From: Bacteroidales bacterium
GTDB taxonomy: Bacteria; Bacteroidota; Bacteroidia; Bacteroidales; UBA932
Reading direction: 5' to 3'
DNA length: 64,000 bases
Assembly (NCBI GenBank): GCA_004554455.1
Contig: SFMG01000001.1
Coordinates: 62,001-126,000, forward strand
The notes beneath the pieces are model-generated. The model did not search any database. It was given only the letters and a program-made list of their open reading frames with translations, and was not told where the DNA came from. The position numbers and the translations under genes were made by a program. This document shows, one piece after another, positions 52,414 through 60,632 of the stretch. Numbering within the stretch: position 1 is the first letter of the stretch; each line of letters begins with the position of its first letter.

Positions 52414-54679
52414 CGGTCTGGCCGCCCACGCTGAAGAGGAAATCACCCTCCTCGAGCACCCATTCTTCGTCCACGCCCACGAAGCCCAGTCTTGAGGCCG
52501 GGATATCGAATTCCACGCAGCGGGTCTCCCCCGGCTGCAGTTCTACCTTAGTGAACTCGCGAAGACGGCGCACCTCAGGCGATATGGAGGCCACCAGGTC
52601 GCTGGAGTAGAGCAGCACGCTCTCCTTGCCGGCCCTTTCGCCCTTGTTGCTTACATCCACACTGAAATGGAGCGTGTCACCGGCACGGAATTCAGCCTTG
52701 TCGATGCGGAAATTGGAGTACTCGAACTCCGTGTAGCTCAGGCCGTAGCCGAAGTTCCACTGCACGCGCACATTGGCGTCATAGTTATATACTCCACCCT
52801 GCCCCTGAAGCTGCTGGGCCCTGCGGAAGTCATAGTTCGAGAGAGCGTTAGGGCTGCAAGGGTAGGTGTATGGCAGACGGGCGCTGAAGTTCTCGTCGCC
52901 GCTGAGAAGGAGCGCGAGGGCATCGCCGCCGTAGTTGCCCGGAAGAAGCACGTCCACCACGGCGGAAGCGAGCGGCTCGATGTCGGCTATGATGCGCGGA
53001 CGTCCCTCGTTGAGCACGAGTACCAATGGCTTGCCGGTGGCTGCAAGTTCACGCACCAGGCGCTTCTGGTTCGCGGAAAGATTGAGGTCGGATATATTGC
53101 CCGGAGTTTCGCAATAGCTGTTCTCGCCTATGCAGCAGACGATCACGTCGCTGCGACGGGCGGCTGCGACGGCCTTGTCCATATCCTTGACGACATCCTT
53201 CTGCCAGTCCCAGCCAGGAACGTAGCTCACGGCTTCCACGAACTCCACGTTCTGTTTGCCGAAACGTTTCGCGAGCGCCTCGTATATGGTGTTGTACTGC
53301 TCGTGGAAACGGGCCTCGTCACTGCCCTGCCAGGTGTAGCTCCAGCCGCCGTTGAGACTCCGCATAGAGTTGGCGTTCGGGCCGGTCACGAGTATGCGGC
53401 TGCCTTCGGCTATAGGGAGCACCCCGTTGTTCTTGAGCAGTATTTCGGATTCCACCGCAGCATTGAGAGCCATAGCACTGAATTCTTCGCAGGCGAAGCG
53501 CTCATAATTTTCGCTATCCCATACCGGCTCTTCGAAAAGGCCGAGGCGGGCCTTGAGACGGAGCACCCTGCGGCATGCGTCGTCTATGCGCTCGCGGGAC
53601 ACGGCTCCTTCTTCGACCAATTCCTTGAGCAGAGTGCAGAAGCTGACGTCGTATGGCTCCATAGCCATATCGATGCCCGCATTGATGGCTATGCGAATGG
53701 CGTCCTTCTTGTCAGTGGCGATGAACTCGCGAGTGTAGAGATTGTTTATGTCGTTGAAGTCGGTGATAATCATTCCGTCCCATCCGAGCTCTTCCTTCAC
53801 CCACTTGAGCATATATTTGCCGTTGGCGTGGAAAGGTATGCCGCAGTTGCTGGAAGAGTTGACCATTATGGACAGGGCTCCCGCCTGCAGGCACTCGCGG
53901 AAAGGTTCGAAGTAACGGCCCCTCATATCGATGTCGGTGACTGAGGACGGAGTGCGGTCCTGGGCCGAGACGGTGGCGCCATAGGCCATGAAATGCTTGA
54001 CGCAGGCCGCAACGTGATATTTGTCGATATGGTTCGGGTCTTCTCCCTGATAGCCCAGGGTCAGCGCCTTGCCCAATTCGGAGTTCACATATATGTCCTC
54101 ACCGAAACTCTCCCATACCCTTGGCCAGGCCTGGTTGACGGTGATGTCCAGGGTCGGGTTGAAAGTCCACGGCACCATCGATGCCCTGGTCTCGTAAGCG
54201 GCGACCTCTCCCATCTGCAGGGCAAGATCGCGGTTGAAGGATGCGCCGAGGCATATCTCCTGAGGGAAGAAAGTGGCTCCCGCAGTGTATGAAGCCCCGT
54301 GGTTCTGGTCGAGACCGTAGATGCAAGGCACGCCTATCTCCTCCATCGAAACCTTTTGTATGTGCCTGATGATTTCCGAATATACCTCCGGGGTCTGGGC
54401 GCAGCTCCATGGAGTGTTGAGAATAGAGCCAATCTTGTATTCACGTATATAGCGGTCTATCTTGTCATAATCCACATTCTGACGGTCTTCCGTCATAAAG
54501 ACCGAGAAGTCGATCTGGGTCATCTGCCCGATCTTCTCTTCGAGACTCAGCTTGCTGAGGGTCTTCTCGACAAGTTTTTCAATTTCGGCGTCACGCCTGA
54601 TGGCCGGGTCCGCAGGTGCCGAACATCCTGCAAGGATGGAAAATGCTGCCATTGCAAAGAGGGATTTGCAGTGTTTCAT
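52364..54679 (-). CDS. bglX: Glycoside hydrolase family 3, beta-glucosidase type (lipoprotein)
   Basis: Hydrolyses terminal beta-linked glucose or related sugars. The start at 54679 gives the lipoprotein signal MKHCKSLFAMAAFSILAGC, so it is probably periplasmic. The GH3 N-terminal barrel has KIGQMTQIDFS near 47, CVKHFMAYGATVSAQDR near 229 and the nucleophile region WDGMIITDFNDINNLY near 305. The C-terminal domain has GPNANSMRSLNGGWSYTWQG, then a fibronectin III-like end (FGYGLSYTEFEYS, LREFTKVELQPGETR). Length 771 is normal. Exact substrate unknown. A -7 box (54723-54716) lies upstream. Confidence 0.93.
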   Translation of the reverse strand: MKHCKSLFAMAAFSILAGCSAPADPAIRRDAEIEKLVEKTLSKLSLEEKIGQMTQIDFSVFMTEDRQNVDYDKIDRYIREYKIGSILNTPWSCAQTPEVYSEIIRHIQKVSMEEIGVPCIYGLDQNHGASYTAGATFFPQEICLGASFNRDLALQMGEVAAYETRASMVPWTFNPTLDITVNQAWPRVWESFGEDIYVNSELGKALTLGYQGEDPNHIDKYHVAACVKHFMAYGATVSAQDRTPSSVTDIDMRGRYFEPFRECLQAGALSIMVNSSSNCGIPFHANGKYMLKWVKEELGWDGMIITDFNDINNLYTREFIATDKKDAIRIAINAGIDMAMEPYDVSFCTLLKELVEEGAVSRERIDDACRRVLRLKARLGLFEEPVWDSENYERFACEEFSAMALNAAVESEILLKNNGVLPIAEGSRILVTGPNANSMRSLNGGWSYTWQGSDEARFHEQYNTIYEALAKRFGKQNVEFVEAVSYVPGWDWQKDVVKDMDKAVAAARRSDVIVCCIGENSYCETPGNISDLNLSANQKRLVRELAATGKPLVLVLNEGRPRIIADIEPLASAVVDVLLPGNYGGDALALLLSGDENFSARLPYTYPCSPNALSNYDFRRAQQLQGQGGVYNYDANVRVQWNFGYGLSYTEFEYSNFRIDKAEFRAGDTLHFSVDVSNKGERAGKESVLLYSSDLVASISPEVRRLREFTKVELQPGETRCVEFDIPASRLGFVGVDEEWVLEEGDFLFSVGGQTVSARCTETSLLPKNRR

Positions 54680-54715
54680 ATAGAATTTCAGTTTTATGTT
54701 GTTAATTATGCGCGA

Positions 54716-54723
54716 CAAAGATA
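54716..54723 (-). promoter_or_regulatory. -7 promoter box for the GH3 gene
   Basis: TATCTTTG on the minus strand, about 36 bases before the start at 54679, matches TAnnTTTG; this also supports that start over in-frame upstream codons. Confidence 0.45.
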
Positions 54724-54753
54724 GGAATCTTCCGTCAATATGCAGAAAAAAAT

Positions 54754-54783
54754 TTTGTATTTGAAAAATAAATAGTATCTTTG
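54754..54783 (+). promoter_or_regulatory. Promoter of the initiator tRNA gene (-33 and -7 boxes)
   Basis: TTTG (54754-54757), 18 bases, then TATCTTTG (54776-54783): both Bacteroidota boxes at near-standard spacing, ending 11 bases before the tRNA. Confidence 0.7.
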
Positions 54784-54794
54784 CAGTCCAATAC

Positions 54795-54870
54795 CGCGGG
54801 GTAGAGCAGTTGGTAGCTCGTCGGGCTCATAACCCGGAGGCCGGAGGTTCGAGTCCTCCCCCCGCTACCA
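54795..54870 (+). tRNA. Initiator tRNA-fMet (anticodon CAT)
   Basis: A 76-base cloverleaf including an encoded CCA end. Acceptor arms CGCGGGG and CCCCGCT pair except at 1-72, where C1 faces U72, a mismatch typical of initiators (C1-A72 in E. coli). The anticodon stem has the three consecutive G-C pairs (GGG 29-31 with CCC 39-41), with loop CTCATAA and anticodon at 54828-54830. A11-U24 is also present, another initiator mark. TTCGAGTC forms the T loop. It has its own promoter and terminator and is a single-gene unit. Confidence 0.96.
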
Positions 54871-54871
54871 G

Positions 54872-54913
54872 AAACGCCTTGGATGCTTGAATCAAGCTCC
54901 AAGGCGTTTTTCT
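54872..54913 (+). terminator. Rho-independent terminator of the tRNA gene
   Basis: AAACGCCTTGGA (54872-54883) pairs perfectly with TCCAAGGCGTTT (54898-54909), with an inner GCTTGA/TCAAGC extension, followed by TTTTCTTT. It could also act on fkpA-like transcription from the other strand, less strongly. Confidence 0.88.
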
Positions 54914-54951
54914 TTATGTCCGGGCGGGAAGTGCCGTCAGTCCATGGAGGG

Positions 54952-55557
54952 CTAAAGGACCTCGAGGAGCTCGACGGTGAAAATCAGTGCGGCGTAAGGA
55001 GGGATGGCACCTGGAGCGCCCTGGGTACCGTAGGCGAGCTGGTAAGGAATGTAGAGCTCGTACTTGGAGCCCTCGGACATCAGCTGGAGACCCTCGGTCC
55101 AACCCGCAATGACCTGATTGAGACCGAAGACGGCCGGCTGGTTGCGATCGTATGAGCTGTCGAACTTGGTGCCGTCGATGAGGGTGCCGCAATAGTGGCA
55201 GCGCACCTTGTCACTGGCCTTCGGTTTGCGTCCCTTGCCCTGGGTGATGACCTTGTACTGAAGTCCGCTGGCAAGTACCTTCACGCCAGGCTTGGAAGCA
55301 TTGGCGGCAAGCCAGTCCTCACCCTCCTTGCGGAAGACCTTTCCTGCGCTCTCCTGACGGCGGGCCTGCTCGGCCTCGAGTTCAGCGAAGAAAGACTCCA
55401 GAGCGGCACCGGCCTCCTCTATGCTGAGGGCGGTAGGCTCTCCGGAGAGGATAGCCTTGAGACCGGCCGTAAAGTCTTCTACTTCAAGTGTTTTCACTCC
55501 TGACTGGAGGAGGTTGTGGGCTATGCTCATGCCCAATGCGTAACTGTTCTTATCCAT
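54952..55557 (-). CDS. FKBP-type peptidyl-prolyl cis-trans isomerase (FkpA/Mip type)
   Basis: A 201-residue protein with the two-part Mip/FkpA architecture. A helical dimerisation region at ~1-85 (MDKNSYALGMSIAHNLLQSG, SIEEAGAALESFFAELEAEQ) is followed by a full FKBP domain at ~95-201 (GLQYKVITQGKGRKPKASDK, VRCHYCGTLIDGTKFDSSYD, QVIAGWTEGLQLMSEGSKYE, and AYGTQGAPGAIPPYAALIFTV). Active-site residues are largely kept. No signal peptide is visible, so it may be cytosolic, unlike the two FKBP lipoproteins elsewhere in the window. It lies 34 bp after the CpsB-like gene and may be co-transcribed. Confidence 0.92.
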   Translation of the reverse strand: MDKNSYALGMSIAHNLLQSGVKTLEVEDFTAGLKAILSGEPTALSIEEAGAALESFFAELEAEQARRQESAGKVFRKEGEDWLAANASKPGVKVLASGLQYKVITQGKGRKPKASDKVRCHYCGTLIDGTKFDSSYDRNQPAVFGLNQVIAGWTEGLQLMSEGSKYELYIPYQLAYGTQGAPGAIPPYAALIFTVELLEVL

Positions 55558-55591
55558 AGTATCTATAATTTGTCGCGATGAATATTAGCTG

Positions 55592-56305
55592 CTATATCTG
55601 GGCCTTGAAAAGAGGACGGAGAGCAGCAATGGCCGTCTTGTCCAGAATCTTGCGGGAATACTGGTCCTGTATGATGGAGGAACGGTGACAGTCGGAGCCT
55701 ATGCAGGCATAGAGACCTGAAGAAAGTAATTCCAGGGCACGGCTGCGGACCCGACGTCCATAATGCCCTACGAGGGAACCGTAATTCAGCTGCAGTTTCA
55801 CGCCCATGGACTGAAGCTGCTGAATATCGCTCTCAGTCAGAAAAGCATAGCGTTCAGGATGGGCAAGCAGCAGATTGTAGCCCTTGCAGCGGGCTTTCTC
55901 CAATGTTTCCAGCCAGTCCAGGGAAGGGCTCCATACCGAATTCTCGACAAGGACCGTATTGTTCTCCATAGTGAGGAGGTCCCCATCCGCAAGTCTCCGG
56001 AGGAAGAGCGAATCAATCATATATTCCGCAGCCACGTGAAGACGTATGGGGCCGCCGTACGACTTGCAGAGTTCGGCAAAACGCTTCCTTATCCCCTCGC
56101 TGCCGTTAGGGCAGTCTTCCATCACATGAGGGGTAAGCCACAGTTCGGCGAGGCCGCAGTCCTCCAGGAAAGAGAGTATAGAGAGCGAACTGTCCAGCCC
56201 TCTGACACCATCGTCAAGACTGTAGAGTATATGGGAATGACGGTCAACGGCACCTTTCAGCAGCCCCGATGACCGTAAATCCTTCTTGAAGCTGAAAAGC
56301 CCCAT
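55592..56305 (-). CDS. CpsB/CapC-type PHP-family tyrosine-protein phosphatase
   Basis: Dephosphorylates the tyrosine autokinase that controls polysaccharide polymerisation and export. The start at 56305 (MGLFSFKKDLRSS) makes a 1-bp TAATG junction with the kinase gene. PHP metal-site motifs: AVDRHSHILYSLDDGVRG near 19, LTPHVMEDCPNGSEG near 56, VAAEYMIDSLFLRR near 90, LLLAHPERYAFL near 138, and IGSDCHRSS near 200. Length 237 is typical. With the upstream kinase and export protein it forms a complete phospho-control set. Confidence 0.92.
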   Translation of the reverse strand: MGLFSFKKDLRSSGLLKGAVDRHSHILYSLDDGVRGLDSSLSILSFLEDCGLAELWLTPHVMEDCPNGSEGIRKRFAELCKSYGGPIRLHVAAEYMIDSLFLRRLADGDLLTMENNTVLVENSVWSPSLDWLETLEKARCKGYNLLLAHPERYAFLTESDIQQLQSMGVKLQLNYGSLVGHYGRRVRSRALELLSSGLYACIGSDCHRSSIIQDQYSRKILDKTAIAALRPLFKAQI

Positions 56306-58707
56306 TACTTCGAATCGCTTTCGTATTTGTAGCCGTATGACCTGTAGTAATAGCCATAGCGGCCGGAGTAGCTGGAATGAGCCTCGATTCCATTGAGGAC
56401 CACAGACATGCGTTTGTAGCGTCCGCTGTCGGCAAGTTCCTGGACCACAGGCAGATTGCGCTTGTCCATAAGACCGGCGCGTATCACGAATACGGTCATA
56501 TCGACAACGCCGGAGATAATGGCTGCGTCGGCAACCACCTCGGCAGGCGGGCAATCGATGAATATGTAGTCGAACTGCGATGAAAGTTCATCGAGCAGTT
56601 TTGCGAGACGGCCGTTGAGCAGCAGCTCGGTAGGGTTAGGAGGCAGGACGCCTACACGAATGAGATAGAGATTCTCTTCAACGCGGTTGAGGCAATCCTT
56701 AGGGTCCTCTACGTTTCCGTTGAGATAGGATGACACTCCGACAGCCTTGCAATTGAAGGAACTGCTCAGGGAGGCCTTGCGCATATCAAGGTCTATCATC
56801 AGGGTGCGGGCACCCTTCACAGCCATGCTCGCTGCGAGATTCAGACAGATGAAGGTCTTGCCGGAACCCGGGTAGAGAGAGGTCATCATAACCTTGCGGC
56901 AGCCTCCATTGGAATTGAGCATAAGGTCCACATTGGTCCTGAACACTCGGAAGGACTCGTTTATCACATTCCTCTCACCCTGACGCACGAGCAACGGTCT
57001 CGCCTCGCTGTCCTTGACCTTGTGCAGGAGATTGAACGGGAAATAGCGGCGCTTGCCGGAGAAAGGAATCTCGGCAAGATACGGAAGGCTGAGGCTGTCA
57101 ACTATGTCAGACTTGGTCTCTACAGTGTTGTTGAGGGTCTTCCTGAGGAAATAGAAGGCGAAAGGTATGCCCGCGCCGAGGACGAGTGCAACCAGCAATA
57201 TCATCATCGAGCGCGGCTCCACAGGTGAACTGGAACCGTTAGGGGCCATTATCAGACGGGTGTTGGCCACATTCATGAGACTGGTGAGCTCGTTCTCCTC
57301 ACGTTTCTGGAGGAGATAGACGTAAAGGGATTCCTTCACCTTGCGCTGACGCTCTATGGAAATGAGTTCGAGCTCCTGGCCCGAGCTGGCGGCTATGCGG
57401 GAGAGAATCAGTTTCTCCTGGGAAGCCACCTGATCCGTTTCAATCTTCAGGGAAGTGATGTAGTTCTCGATGGAGCGGAGTATGGCCGAGCGGATTGAAG
57501 CGAGGGAAGTATTGATATCCAATACCAGAGGGCTGGTCTCCACCGTGTTGGCGAGGAGATTGTCCCTGCGTAGCACCAGTTCATTGTAGGCCTGGACCTG
57601 GGTCTCGATGCTGCCGTTCTTCAGTCCGGAATTGGCCGGGATAAGGGAAGTGACGTGAGCCGGGTCATTGAGATAGTCCTTGATGAAGTTGGCTATCGAA
57701 AGCTGGTTCGAAAGTTCGAAGGAGCGGGTGGCATACTGGCTGGATTCGCTCAGATAGCTGTCCGAGAGGGATTTGATATCGGTGAGATTGTTCCTCTCCT
57801 TGTAATTCTTGAGATCGGACTCTATGCCGCCGAGTTCCTGCTCTATTACGACAAGCCTGTCGTTGATGAATTCGGTCGTGACCCTGGCGGCCTTGTTGCG
57901 GTTGAGTACCCAACTCTCGTTATAGGCGTCTATAAGGGAGTTGAGTATGTTCTCGGCCCTCTTCGGGAAACGGTCCTTTATGCTGAGCACGACCACGGAA
58001 GTCTGCTTGCCGGATATGGATACGTCCATAGCGGCGGTGTAGCGCTTGGCAACAGCCTTCGCATTGCTCCAGCCGACAAGAATCTCATTGTTCCAGAGGG
58101 ATATGTTCTCGGTCGGTACGAGTACAATACGGCCCACAGGCGTTTCAAGGGTGTCGAGAAGAGAACCGTTGACCACGGTCCTCTCCAGCTCCTTGGACTT
58201 CTGTCCCCCGATTGCAAAGCGGCTGAGGGAGAAGTCTGTGTCGGAAAGCTTTTTAAGCCTGAAGGAGAAAGACGATGCGGGATTCTCTCCCAGAAGCACC
58301 ATCTTGACCGGGGTGTTGTCGCTGAGTTCCACCGTCCTGAGGGTCTGCTTCTCGTAATAGGAGGTGAGGAGACCGAGACGGGTCGCCACGATTTCCATAA
58401 GGTCGGGAGACGAGAAGGCCTCCACTTCGTTGTCCACATTGGTCGAGAAGCGCAGTCTGGACATGGTGCCCGTGAAGGACGAGAGGTCCCTCATCGCCGC
58501 TTCCTGGGAACCCTCATCTATGATGACCTTGGCCGAACGGCTGTATATGGACGGCGAACGGTACACATAGAAGGCAGCCGCAATCACACACAATACTACA
58601 CTGGCGACGTACCACCACTTGTGGTCCCAGAAAAGATGCCACAGATCCAGTATGTTGATGGAGGATTCTTCCTCCTGGCGTACTTTGTTTCTAAGATTTT
58701 CTTCCAT
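56305..58707 (-). CDS. Wzc-like polysaccharide co-polymerase / BY-kinase
   Basis: An 800-residue inner-membrane tyrosine autokinase for exopolysaccharide or capsule. Wzz domain between transmembrane helices at ~30-50 (WWYVASVVLCVIAAAFYVYR) and ~485-507 (SMMILLVALVLGAGIPFAFY), with a long periplasmic coiled region. The cytosolic kinase has Walker A SLYPGSGKTFICLNLAASMA near 580, A' LMIDLDMRKAS, Walker B YIFIDCPPAEVVADAA near 695, and a C-terminal tyrosine cluster YSGRYGYYYRSYGYKY. The ATG at 58707 is used; an upstream TTG would overlap wza. Confidence 0.93.
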   Translation of the reverse strand: MEENLRNKVRQEEESSINILDLWHLFWDHKWWYVASVVLCVIAAAFYVYRSPSIYSRSAKVIIDEGSQEAAMRDLSSFTGTMSRLRFSTNVDNEVEAFSSPDLMEIVATRLGLLTSYYEKQTLRTVELSDNTPVKMVLLGENPASSFSFRLKKLSDTDFSLSRFAIGGQKSKELERTVVNGSLLDTLETPVGRIVLVPTENISLWNNEILVGWSNAKAVAKRYTAAMDVSISGKQTSVVVLSIKDRFPKRAENILNSLIDAYNESWVLNRNKAARVTTEFINDRLVVIEQELGGIESDLKNYKERNNLTDIKSLSDSYLSESSQYATRSFELSNQLSIANFIKDYLNDPAHVTSLIPANSGLKNGSIETQVQAYNELVLRRDNLLANTVETSPLVLDINTSLASIRSAILRSIENYITSLKIETDQVASQEKLILSRIAASSGQELELISIERQRKVKESLYVYLLQKREENELTSLMNVANTRLIMAPNGSSSPVEPRSMMILLVALVLGAGIPFAFYFLRKTLNNTVETKSDIVDSLSLPYLAEIPFSGKRRYFPFNLLHKVKDSEARPLLVRQGERNVINESFRVFRTNVDLMLNSNGGCRKVMMTSLYPGSGKTFICLNLAASMAVKGARTLMIDLDMRKASLSSSFNCKAVGVSSYLNGNVEDPKDCLNRVEENLYLIRVGVLPPNPTELLLNGRLAKLLDELSSQFDYIFIDCPPAEVVADAAIISGVVDMTVFVIRAGLMDKRNLPVVQELADSGRYKRMSVVLNGIEAHSSYSGRYGYYYRSYGYKYESDSK

Positions 58708-58714
58708 TTTACGA

Positions 58715-59539
58715 CTAATTGGCTGATCCGCGTCCTGCAAACAGACTTATGAAAAGGGTTGCGAGCGTTGACAGGAAAGAACCTATGGACACCCAGAGGC
58801 TTACAGACTTGAGGTTGTTCTCGTTGATGGTGGACTGGCCTGCGCGCACCTTGTTAGGCTCCACATAGACCACATCGTTCTGCTGGAGATAGTAGGCCGG
58901 GGAATTGAACATGTCCACGGTCCTGAGGTCCACCTGGTAGATAGTGCGGCTTCCGTTCTGCTCGCGGATGACATATACGCCGTCGCGACGGCCGTATATG
59001 GTAAGGTTACGGGCAAGACTTATAGCCTCGAAGATGGTGATCTTGTCACCGGATATGTCGAACACTCCCGGCGAGGTGACTTCACCCGTCACGGAGATCT
59101 TGAAATTCATGAACTGGACCGTGACCACAGCATCCTTGACGAGGGAACTGAGTTTCTCACGGATGAGCTCGGCAAGCTGCCAGCGGTTGAGGCCGGCCAC
59201 GTGTATGGTGCCAAGCTCTGGGAACTGTATGTTGCCGTCATTATCGACACTGTAGCCGATAAGACGCTGGTTGAAATTGCTCACGGATGATTCCGAGCCG
59301 GCCTGATAGGTCACCACAGGCAGGTTGTATATTCTCGCAAGCTCAGGGTCACGGCTGGACACGACTATCGAAATCATATCCATAGGCTGAATGAGGATAC
59401 CCTGATTGGCAATCATCGTGAGAGCCGTATCGAGCTGGGCGTCCTGGATATAGTTGATTTTCTTGTAGGTGGAGCAGGAAGCTGCCGAAACCACAAGAAG
59501 GACGAGAAGGATGCTCAGTCTGACGAATATTTTTTTCAT
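58715..59539 (-). CDS. Wza-like polysaccharide export lipoprotein (Poly_export/SLBB)
   Basis: A 274-residue outer-membrane export protein. The start at 59539 gives the lipoprotein signal MKKIFVRLSILLVLLVVSAA with Cys22 following. The Poly_export domain contains GILIQPMDMISIVVSSRDPE near 45 and GYSVDNDGNIQFPELGTIHV near 93. The SLBB domain has ISVTGEVTSPGVFDISGDKI near 143 and YLQQNDVVYVEPNK near 215. A C-terminal hydrophobic helix (SIGSFLSTLATLFISLFAG) ends it. The start codon is only 22 bases beyond the terminator of the preceding gene, and no promoter is seen between. Confidence 0.92.
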   Translation of the reverse strand: MKKIFVRLSILLVLLVVSAASCSTYKKINYIQDAQLDTALTMIANQGILIQPMDMISIVVSSRDPELARIYNLPVVTYQAGSESSVSNFNQRLIGYSVDNDGNIQFPELGTIHVAGLNRWQLAELIREKLSSLVKDAVVTVQFMNFKISVTGEVTSPGVFDISGDKITIFEAISLARNLTIYGRRDGVYVIREQNGSRTIYQVDLRTVDMFNSPAYYLQQNDVVYVEPNKVRAGQSTINENNLKSVSLWVSIGSFLSTLATLFISLFAGRGSAN

Positions 59540-59561
59540 AAAGCTTTTCAAAAGCAATAAA

Positions 59562-59588
59562 GGGAATGCCCGGAAAACGGGCATTCCC
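59562..59588 (-). terminator. Strong hairpin terminator/attenuator between the GGGtGRT gene and the EPS module
   Basis: GGGAATGCCCG (59562-59572) pairs perfectly with CGGGCATTCCC (59578-59588) around a five-base loop. On the minus strand it is followed by TTTATTGCTTTT. A second short palindrome GCTTTTcAAAAGC (59543-59555) lies between it and the wza start. Confidence 0.75.
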
Positions 59589-59606
59589 ATAAGGTGTTTA
59601 TCCTGT

Positions 59607-60617
59607 TTACTTGGAGAGGGCGGTTGCCACGTCCACGGCGCAAGCCACGGTGCAGCCCACCATAGGGTTGTTGCCTATTCCGAGGAAGCCCATCATCTCG
59701 ACGTGTGCCGGAACCGATGAGGAACCTGCGAACTGGGCGTCGGAGTGCATACGGCCCATAGTGTCGGTCATACCGTAGGAAGCTGGACCGGCAGCCATGT
59801 TGTCCGGGTGAAGGGTACGTCCGGTACCGCCGCCGGAAGCGACTGAGAAGTAAGGCTTGCCTGCGAGCACGCGCTCCTTCTTGTAGGTACCTGCAACAGG
59901 GTGCTGGAAACGGGTAGGGTTGGTGGAGTTTCCGGTGATGGACACGTCCACGCCCTCTTTCCACATGATGGCAACGCCCTCGCGGACGTCGTCTGCGCCG
60001 TAGCACCTTACCTTTGCACGAGGACCGTCGCTGTAGGCGATCTCGCGTACGATCTTCAGTTCGCCGCTGTAGTAGTCGAACTCGGTCTGCACATAGGTGA
60101 AGCCGTTGATTCGGGATATGATCTGTGCGGCATCCTTGCCGAGACCGTTAAGTATGCAGCGGAGAGGCTCCTTGCGTACTTTGTCGGCCTTTGCGGCAAT
60201 CTTGATGGCGCCCTCTGCGGCTGCGAAGGACTCGTGGCCGGCGAGGAAGGCGAAGCACTTGGTCTCCTCGCGGAGGAGCATGGCGGCGAGGTTGCCGTGG
60301 CCGAGACCCACCTTGCGGTCGTCAGCGACAGAACCCGGGATGCAGAATGCCTGAAGGCCTATTCCTATGGCCTCGGCTGCGTCTGCGGCGTTCTTGCAGC
60401 CCTTCTTGATTGCTATGGCGGAACCTACGACGTAGGCCCACTTTGCATTCTCGAAGCATATAGGCTGAGTGTCTTCGCAGGTCTTGTAAGGATCCAGACC
60501 GTACTGATCGCAGATTGCGTTTGCTTCCTCGATATCCTTGATACCGTTGGCGTTGAGAGCTGCAAGGATCTGCTTGATGCGGCGATCCTGGCTTTCGAAT
60601 TTCACTTCTCTTATCAT
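59607..60617 (-). CDS. GGGtGRT family protein
   Basis: A 336-residue protein of the family named after its motif, here SVASGGGTGRTLHPDN near residue 262. Other conserved parts: MIREVKFESQDRRIKQILAA at the start, FCIPGSVADDRKVGLGHGNL near 90, FAFLAGHESFAAAEGAIKIA near 123, and GFLGIGNNPMVGCTVACAVD near 310. There is no signal peptide or membrane segment. Function is not established. It lies 15 bp after a NifU-like scaffold gene on the same strand, the usual pairing for this family in anaerobes, which suggests a role in iron-sulfur metabolism (inference). Confidence 0.9.
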   Translation of the reverse strand: MIREVKFESQDRRIKQILAALNANGIKDIEEANAICDQYGLDPYKTCEDTQPICFENAKWAYVVGSAIAIKKGCKNAADAAEAIGIGLQAFCIPGSVADDRKVGLGHGNLAAMLLREETKCFAFLAGHESFAAAEGAIKIAAKADKVRKEPLRCILNGLGKDAAQIISRINGFTYVQTEFDYYSGELKIVREIAYSDGPRAKVRCYGADDVREGVAIMWKEGVDVSITGNSTNPTRFQHPVAGTYKKERVLAGKPYFSVASGGGTGRTLHPDNMAAGPASYGMTDTMGRMHSDAQFAGSSSVPAHVEMMGFLGIGNNPMVGCTVACAVDVATALSK

Positions 60618-60632
60618 AGTTCTGTCTCCTTT

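Noticed and set aside
54795..54870. tRNA gene as an integration (att) site
   Set aside because: No integrase nearby and no repeated copy of the tRNA 3' end in the window.
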